Origin: Streptomyces sp. R41
GTDB taxonomy: Bacteria > Actinomycetota > Actinomycetes > Streptomycetales > Streptomycetaceae
Assembly (NCBI RefSeq): GCF_041053055.1
Contig: NZ_CP163443.1
Location: 10,089,001 to 10,153,000, forward strand
Direction of reading: 5' to 3'
Length of the DNA stretch: 64,000 nt
The notes below the pieces were generated by a model that had not been told where the DNA came from, did no database searches, and saw only the letters and a program-made list of their open reading frames with translations. Shown piece after piece: positions 59,599 to 64,000 of the stretch (its first letter is position 1; each line of letters starts with the position of its first letter). Position numbers and translations under genes: made by a program.

Positions 59599-61329
59599 TT
59601 ATGACGAGACAGCGCCCGCCGATGTGAGGTGAGCCGTCATGTGGCTGCGGGCGAGGTAGCCGGACACGGCCGCCGCGGTGGCGGAGAGTGGGAAGCGGGC
59701 GCCGAGTTGCCCGTCCGGGCGGATGACGAAGCCGGTCGGACCGTCGGGGCGGTAAAGGCGGGCGAACTCCCCGGCGGCGTCGCGGTATCCAGGGACGGTC
59801 AGGGTGTCGGGGGTGGTCGGTGCGGCTTCGCGGGCGAGGACGGCGATGGTCTGCAGGCCGGCCCTGAGGGCCGGGCCGTCGGGGGTGCCCGGGCTGCCGT
59901 TGGACATACGCGGTACCCCGGCAGACCCAGCCGCTTCTGCGGCCTCGGCCAAGTCGGCGGTGTCGCTCGCGTACAGGAGCAGCACGTGCCCCGTCCGGCC
60001 GCGCAGGACGTCGAGCAGGCGCAGCGAGTAGGTGGCGATGGGAGCGGTCAGGCCGGCGCAGTCGGGGGCCCGGTCGCCCGGCTGGGGCGCGTCGGCGGGC
60101 CCGTACGGGCTGCCGGAGAGCGGGCCTCCCCGGTAGCCGACGAGGAGTTGGGCCTCGCGGAGCATGACGGTCCGCGGGTCGTCGTGATCGGTTTCGATGC
60201 CCTGGGTGGCGTGGCGGACGGTGCGGCCGACGACCTCTTCGCCGACCGGGCGGCGTTCGGCGTCGTAACTGGCGAGCAGGGCGGGTCCGGCCTCACCGCG
60301 GACGGCGAGGGCGAGTTTCCAGGCCAGGTTGCAGGCGTCCTGGATGCCGGTGTTCATGCCCTGGGCACCGGTGGGCGGGTGGATGTGGGCGGCGTCGCCC
60401 GCGACGAAGACCCGGCCGTCGCCGTAGCGGTCGACGATCCGGTGGCTGATACGGAAGATGGAGGACCAGCGCATTCGGGAGAGGGCGGTCGGCCTGGGGG
60501 CCAGCCGGTCGACGACGGCCTGGATGTGGGCCAGTTCCGGGGCGCGGTCGCCCTCCAAGCCGTGCGCGTCGCCGTCGCCCCGCGCGGGTGCCCCGTCCGT
60601 CGCCAGGGCGGTGAGTTCGGGCGGGACCAGCATCGACATGCGGTAGCGGCGCGCGCCGGGCAGCGGGATGCAGACCAACAGGTCGTCGGTGGAGCCGTCG
60701 TCGGTGCGGTGGCTGGAGCGCACGCCGTATCCGTGCGGCAGGTCCCAGTCGGCCTCGACATCGGCCAGCATGTACTCCTCGGGGAAGGCTCCGCCCTCGT
60801 AGGTGAGTGCCAGTCCCTTGCGGACGATGCTGTGCGCGCCGTCGCAGCCGATCAGGTAGCGGGCGCGGACCTCCTCGTCGGCGCCCGAGGCGGTGCTCAG
60901 CCGTGCGGTGACCCCGTCCGCGTCCTGGGTGAACGACAGCAGTTCGGTCTCGCGCTCGATGGCGGTGCCCAGGCCCGCGACGTACTCCTCCAAGAGGCGC
61001 TCGGTCTCGTACTGCGGCAGCGCGGCGAATCCGTAGGGCACCTCGGGCGGCAGCGCGAGGTCGATCCGCGCCTGTTCCCGGCCATTGACGTAGATCAGCT
61101 GGCCGCGCATCGCAACGGCGGCCTCCAGGACGGCGTGGGCGAGGCCCATCCGGTCCCAGATCTCCAGGGTGCGGGGCTGGATGCCGACCGCCTTGGCGTA
61201 CGGGAGACGGGCCGGCAGCCGGTCCACGAGCCGGCAGCGCACCCCGTGGCGGCGGAGTTCGGAGGCCGCGCTCAGTCCGACCGGGCCGGCGCCCGCGATC
61301 AGTACGTCGGTTGTGTGGGTGTGCGCCAC
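59599..61329 (-). CDS. FAD-dependent aromatic monooxygenase (PheA/TfdB type)
   Basis: A 576-residue flavin hydroxylase. The FAD motif is VLIAGAGPVGLSAASEL, the DG motif CDGAHSIVRKGL and the GD motif VFVAGDAAHIHPPTGAQGMNTG; a C-terminal thioredoxin-like domain closes the chain. It hydroxylates aromatic rings with NAD(P)H and O2. GTG 61329 with GGGAGA upstream is preferred over ATG 61374. The end of the gene overlaps the predicted ECF41 promoter. It may act together with the DUF35 gene upstream under the TetR regulator. Confidence 0.88.
   Translation of the reverse strand: MAHTHTTDVLIAGAGPVGLSAASELRRHGVRCRLVDRLPARLPYAKAVGIQPRTLEIWDRMGLAHAVLEAAVAMRGQLIYVNGREQARIDLALPPEVPYGFAALPQYETERLLEEYVAGLGTAIERETELLSFTQDADGVTARLSTASGADEEVRARYLIGCDGAHSIVRKGLALTYEGGAFPEEYMLADVEADWDLPHGYGVRSSHRTDDGSTDDLLVCIPLPGARRYRMSMLVPPELTALATDGAPARGDGDAHGLEGDRAPELAHIQAVVDRLAPRPTALSRMRWSSIFRISHRIVDRYGDGRVFVAGDAAHIHPPTGAQGMNTGIQDACNLAWKLALAVRGEAGPALLASYDAERRPVGEEVVGRTVRHATQGIETDHDDPRTVMLREAQLLVGYRGGPLSGSPYGPADAPQPGDRAPDCAGLTAPIATYSLRLLDVLRGRTGHVLLLYASDTADLAEAAEAAGSAGVPRMSNGSPGTPDGPALRAGLQTIAVLAREAAPTTPDTLTVPGYRDAAGEFARLYRPDGPTGFVIRPDGQLGARFPLSATAAAVSGYLARSHMTAHLTSAGAVSS
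59603..59629 (-). promoter_or_regulatory. Predicted ECF41-type promoter
   Basis: On the minus strand, CCTCACA (59629-59623) is followed after 16 bases by CGTC (59606-59603), close to the ECF41 consensus TGTCACA-N15/16-CGTC. The ATG of the first operon gene is 9 bases downstream of the -10, giving an almost leaderless message with the site AAGGGG right at the start. Confidence 0.6.
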
Positions 61330-61646
61330 GGGTGTCTCCCACTGCCTGGCCCCCGGACCGGTCCCGTACTCCATGGTCGCCCGGCGGGGCACGGGCGGCG
61401 AGCCGGGGTCCGGGTGCTCATGGCAAGGGGACTGCGCGGGCCGTCCGCGGGTGGCGTACCGCCGAGTGCGGGGACGCACCCGCATGCGAGGCAGGTCGGG
61501 GCAGCGATCGGCGAGCCCGGACGTCTGCCCGGCGGAGCGCCTGCGCCCCGATCACGTTGTGGCACCCGGAGAGGTGGACGTTCAAGGGCGCTTGCACGTA
61601 GCGGGGTGCTGGGGGAGGGGTGCGGCGGTGAACCGGCCCGCCGCCG
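61330..61646. other. Intergenic stretch with no supported gene
   Basis: About 317 bases between the DUF35 gene and the monooxygenase. Short frames lack ribosome sites and family character. An operator or promoter for the monooxygenase is expected but I see no clear one. Confidence 0.45.
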
Positions 61647-62060
61647 TCACCAACTCCCGTAGGGGCCGTCGACGAGCTGGAACACGGGCTGCTGGCGCAC
61701 CGGGTCCTGCGCGGTGGCGAGTTGAACGCGGTCACCGCTGTGGATGGCCGCGGGCGGGCCCATGACCCTGCCCCGGACGGTGAACCCCTCGGTCATCTCG
61801 ATGAGGGAGACGTTGCGCGCCGCCGGGGTGTTGCGGTGGATGACCGTGGAGTGGCGCACGATGCCCGTCCCCGCGCTCGCTTCCGTCCGCAGATCGCTGC
61901 CCGCGCAGACCGGGCAGAGGAGGCGGTGGTACATGGCGGTGCCGCACCAGTTGCACCGCTGGAAGAGAAGGGCGTCCGTCTTGTGCTCCGCGGGGGCCGC
62001 GGCGAGCCCGTCCGGCGCGGCTGCGATCCCCGGATGAAGGGCGATTCCTGGGTGGTACAC
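61647..62060 (-). CDS. DUF35 OB-fold protein with zinc ribbon
   Basis: A 137-residue protein of the DUF35 type: an N-terminal rubredoxin-like zinc ribbon (RCNWCGTAMYHRLLCPVCAGSD) followed by an OB fold (FTVRGRVMGPPAAIHSGDRVQL). Such proteins accompany thiolase-type or acyl-CoA enzymes and may channel acyl-CoA. GTG 62060 follows GGGAGA; the frame is open further but not family-like. It lies between the monooxygenase and the TetR gene. Confidence 0.8.
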   Translation of the reverse strand: MYHPGIALHPGIAAAPDGLAAAPAEHKTDALLFQRCNWCGTAMYHRLLCPVCAGSDLRTEASAGTGIVRHSTVIHRNTPAARNVSLIEMTEGFTVRGRVMGPPAAIHSGDRVQLATAQDPVRQQPVFQLVDGPYGSW

Positions 62061-62127
62061 GATGTCATCTCCCTGCGCTCGGCCGGAATCTGAATGTGCC
62101 CGGATCGCCGTGCACGACCACAGATTA

Positions 62128-62142
62128 TGGCACTGAGTGCCA
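62128..62142. promoter_or_regulatory. TetR operator upstream of the DUF35 gene
   Basis: TGGCACTGAGTGCCA is a perfect 7-base inverted repeat around one base. The same motif, TGGCACTCAGTGC, stands before the TetR gene at 62946. It lies 68 bases before the DUF35 start. Confidence 0.7.
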
Positions 62143-62188
62143 CCCGTAAAGGCACTCGGTACCCTCAATCCGGCTGAGTGGGGCGTGA

Positions 62189-62914
62189 TCAGTCCCGTCC
62201 GAGCGTGGACTCGATCTCCTGGACGACGCGCCACATCGGGGCGCCACGCCGGGAGATGACGACGACCACGTCCTCCCGCTCCTCGTCGGGAGTGTCGAGG
62301 GGCGGGCTCCCGAAGGTGTCCCGCACATACCCGAGCGCGTGGTCCACGGCCGCGGTCGCGTCGCCCTGCCCGTCCGAGCGCAGCCAGGAGCGCAAGCCGT
62401 TGTTGTGCGCGGCGACCACGGCGGCGGCGATGACGTCGGCCTGCAGCGTGCCGCCGCGCCGGCCGGCCAAGCGTCCGCGCAGATACTCCGCGAGAGCGCG
62501 CTCGTAACGCCAGACGACCGACAACTCGTACGCGCGCAGGCCCGGGACCTTCTTGGTGAGTCGGTAGCGCTGGACGGAGAACGTCGGGTTCTCGGCGTAC
62601 ATGCGCAGCACGAGCCGGGCGGCGTCGCAGACCCGCTGCACCGGGTCGTCCGCGTCGGCGCCGTCGCTCAGGAATGCCGTCATGTCGGCCAGGCAGCGCT
62701 CGTGGTCCGGGAAGACCACGTCCTCCTTGGACGGGAAGTAGCGGAAGAACGACCGGCGGCCGACTCCGGCGAGCGCCACGATGTCGTCGACCGTGGTCTG
62801 CTCGTAGCCGCGCTCCAGAAAGAGCTGGAACGCCGCCGCGACGAGGGCGTCCCGCATGGGCGGCTTCGCGGTCGGCGCGTCGGCGGCCTCGCGGCGCCGG
62901 GGTCCCTCGTTCAT
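62189..62914 (-). CDS. TetR-family regulator of the DUF35/monooxygenase unit
   Basis: A 241-residue TetR protein. HTH at about residues 25-75 (LVAAAFQLFLERGYEQTTVDDIVALAGVGRRSFFRYFPSK, shown in part), then the ligand domain. It has matching palindromes before its own gene and before the DUF35 gene, which gives good reason to call it an autorepressor that also controls that unit. Its N-terminal 20 residues are charged and flexible. Confidence 0.87.
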   Translation of the reverse strand: MNEGPRRREAADAPTAKPPMRDALVAAAFQLFLERGYEQTTVDDIVALAGVGRRSFFRYFPSKEDVVFPDHERCLADMTAFLSDGADADDPVQRVCDAARLVLRMYAENPTFSVQRYRLTKKVPGLRAYELSVVWRYERALAEYLRGRLAGRRGGTLQADVIAAAVVAAHNNGLRSWLRSDGQGDATAAVDHALGYVRDTFGSPPLDTPDEEREDVVVVISRRGAPMWRVVQEIESTLGRD

Positions 62915-62945
62915 GGACGGGAAACTAGCATCGAAGCGGGCGGGA

Positions 62946-62961
62946 TGGCACTCAGTGCGCA
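62946..62961. promoter_or_regulatory. TetR operator before its own gene
   Basis: TGGCACTCAGTGCGCA, half-site identical to the motif at 62128-62142 and 32 bases before the TetR start. Confidence 0.65.
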
Positions 62962-63157
62962 TTCCGGAGGGAACTGAGTTCCTTGCCCAGGTTCTGCGCA
63001 GGTGAGGGGCGCGAAGGGTGCCATCGAGGGCGGCGAGGTGTGCGTGTGCGACGCCCTCACGCCCTCCGCTCGGGGCGCGGACGATCACTCCGGATCCTCT
63101 GATTCCTCATGTGGCTGAAATGTGACCACCCGTGAAGTCCTTGTGTATTCAACGAGG

Positions 63158-63186
63158 TTGACAGCCTCTGCACGGTGATCGACTAT
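63158..63186 (+). promoter_or_regulatory. Likely promoter of the secreted wall protein
   Basis: A perfect -35 TTGACA (63158-63163), 17 bases, then GACTAT (63181-63186) as a weaker -10. It lies 134 bases before the ATG at 63320. Confidence 0.4.
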
Positions 63187-63319
63187 GTGGTCGCACTGTG
63201 GCCCATGTGACCAATGAGCCCAGTGTTTCTTCGACCACTTACCCCCGGTGCGGCCCCCGGCTGCTTCGTGCTGCCCTGCCGCCGTCGACCGGGTCTCGCA
63301 TCATCAAGATGGGATCTGC

Positions 63320-64000
63320 ATGTCCATAGCGAGACGTGTCACCCTTCGCTGCCTGCTGGGGACGGGCGCGGCGGTGCTCGCCCTCTCCGCGGCCACGACC
63401 ACCGCGTCGGCCACCGACAAGCCCGGTGGCGACGGATGGGACAAGGCCGCCGGCGGTTACGCGCCCGGGCAGGGCGCGGGCACGGCGACCGCGACCGATC
63501 GCTGCCAGTTCTCCCTGGACGGGACGAACTTCTACGACTCGGTCCGCGTCGACGACGAGAACCTCAAGCCCACCGACGACGGCAAAGTCCACATCAAGGT
63601 CCGTACCGCGAGCGACGCCGGCACCTGCACCGCCTCGCTGGCCGCGTACCGCACCCACGGCGCCACCTTCAAGACCTCCGGCGTCCAGGTCTTCCACGAC
63701 TTCGACACCGTCACGGTCAAGCCGGGCGCCACCGACTCGCTCGACATCTCGGTGCCCGACGCCGGCTGCTTCGCGCAGATCGACCTCTACCGTGGCGCCG
63801 TCAAGTTCGACGGCAAGTACGACGCCAATGACGGCTTCGAGCACGGTGACCTGCCCGCGGGCCCGGACCACGCGGTCATCAAGGACAAGCTGATCATGGC
63901 GTGGAACGGCGGCAAGAAGGACTGCACGACGCAGCCGACCACTCCGGAGACCCCGCCCGCCTCGACGCCTCCTGCGGAGACGCCCGGTACGCCGAGCGAG
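63320..64000 (+). CDS. Secreted protein with Pro/Thr-rich wall spacer (5' part)
   Basis: The first 227 residues of an exported protein that runs off the window. The signal peptide spans about residues 1-31 (LRCLLGTGAAVLALSAATTTASA). A globular domain follows (DRCQFSLDGTNFYD ... DAGCFAQIDLYRG, two cysteines probably paired). At about residue 205 a low-complexity spacer begins (QPTTPETPPASTPP), of the sort that leads to a sortase LAxTG signal in Streptomyces cell-wall proteins. The sorting signal itself is beyond the edge. AAGATGGGATC precedes the ATG. Confidence 0.75.
   Translation, partial: MSIARRVTLRCLLGTGAAVLALSAATTTASATDKPGGDGWDKAAGGYAPGQGAGTATATDRCQFSLDGTNFYDSVRVDDENLKPTDDGKVHIKVRTASDAGTCTASLAAYRTHGATFKTSGVQVFHDFDTVTVKPGATDSLDISVPDAGCFAQIDLYRGAVKFDGKYDANDGFEHGDLPAGPDHAVIKDKLIMAWNGGKKDCTTQPTTPETPPASTPPAETPGTPSE

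Noticed and set aside
61330..61646. A small cysteine-containing frame between DUF35 and monooxygenase genes
   Set aside because: No ribosome site, and the composition is that of out-of-frame GC-rich DNA.
1..64000. tRNA, rRNA or CRISPR arrays
   Set aside because: No cloverleaf with CCA-type ends, no rRNA-like stretches and no regularly spaced direct repeats were seen.

Overview
The window is high-GC actinobacterial DNA and looks like a Streptomyces chromosome, probably outside the conserved core. The clues are strong third-position GC bias, GTG starts, many secreted proteins, sugar ABC importers without their own ATPase, an ECF41 sigma factor, a mycothiol-linked formaldehyde dehydrogenase and an LPxTG-like spacer protein. 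I found about 58 coding genes, at least seven broken or truncated ones, two insertion sequences, one recognisable riboswitch (ZTP class) and one structured leader that I cannot assign. No tRNA, rRNA or CRISPR array was seen.

Layout. 0-7.4 kb: 3' end of a TetM/OtrA-like ribosomal protection factor, a secreted GH5 glycosidase, a secreted beta-propeller with a divergent TetR regulator, a UGT-type glycosyltransferase and a polyprenyl-synthase-like enzyme. 7.4-11.2 kb: a cytochrome oxidase subunit I gene (ctaD) cut in two by a 1.8 kb IS630-type element that carries an extra gene. 11.3-13.8 kb: ECF sigma factor with a membrane partner, then folD under a ZTP riboswitch. 14-18.3 kb: a three-subunit molybdenum aldehyde oxidoreductase (PaoABC type) and a MarR remnant. 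18.3-24.7 kb: SnoaL-like protein, small secreted protein, AraC and an MFS aromatic-acid-type permease, esterase, ABC exporter and a glycosyltransferase remnant. 24.7-32.6 kb: mycothiol-dependent formaldehyde oxidation pair, a short-chain dehydrogenase behind an RNA leader that can mask its start, a second SDR, a PLP decarboxylase with a divergent MocR regulator, and an L,D-transpeptidase. 32.6-38.4 kb: a complete sugar-uptake locus (dehydrogenase, binding protein, two permeases) with a divergent ROK regulator and a matched operator pair. 38.4-45 kb: membrane-anchored serine protease, DJ-1/PfpI protein, NDH-2-like dehydrogenase, secreted phosphatase, PPOX protein and secreted nuclease-like protein. 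45-49.3 kb: PhnA-domain protein and an ArsR-SulP-STAS-ArsR cluster into which a TnpB element has jumped. 49.4-51.5 kb: two pectate lyases behind stacked operators. 51.5-57.4 kb: several gene fragments, an imine-reductase/HIBADH-like dehydrogenase, a SpoIIE phosphatase, a methyltransferase and an epimerase. 57.4-59.6 kb: an ECF41 sigma operon. 59.6-62.9 kb: flavin monooxygenase, DUF35 protein and TetR regulator with matching operators. The window ends inside a secreted wall-type protein.

The genes look like accessory metabolism: plant polymer breakdown (GH5, PL1, PL3, sugar ABC), aldehyde and aromatic handling (PaoABC, MFS, formaldehyde pair, monooxygenase) and local one-gene regulators. The strongest things to follow up are the start-masking leader before the SDR at 26.6 kb, the IS630 element with a passenger gene and a reconstructable ctaD empty site, the TnpB insertion exactly between the ribosome site and start codon of a STAS gene, the ROK operator pair spaced eight helical turns apart, and the predicted ECF41 promoter. 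All functional calls rest on reading motifs by eye; no database search was possible.
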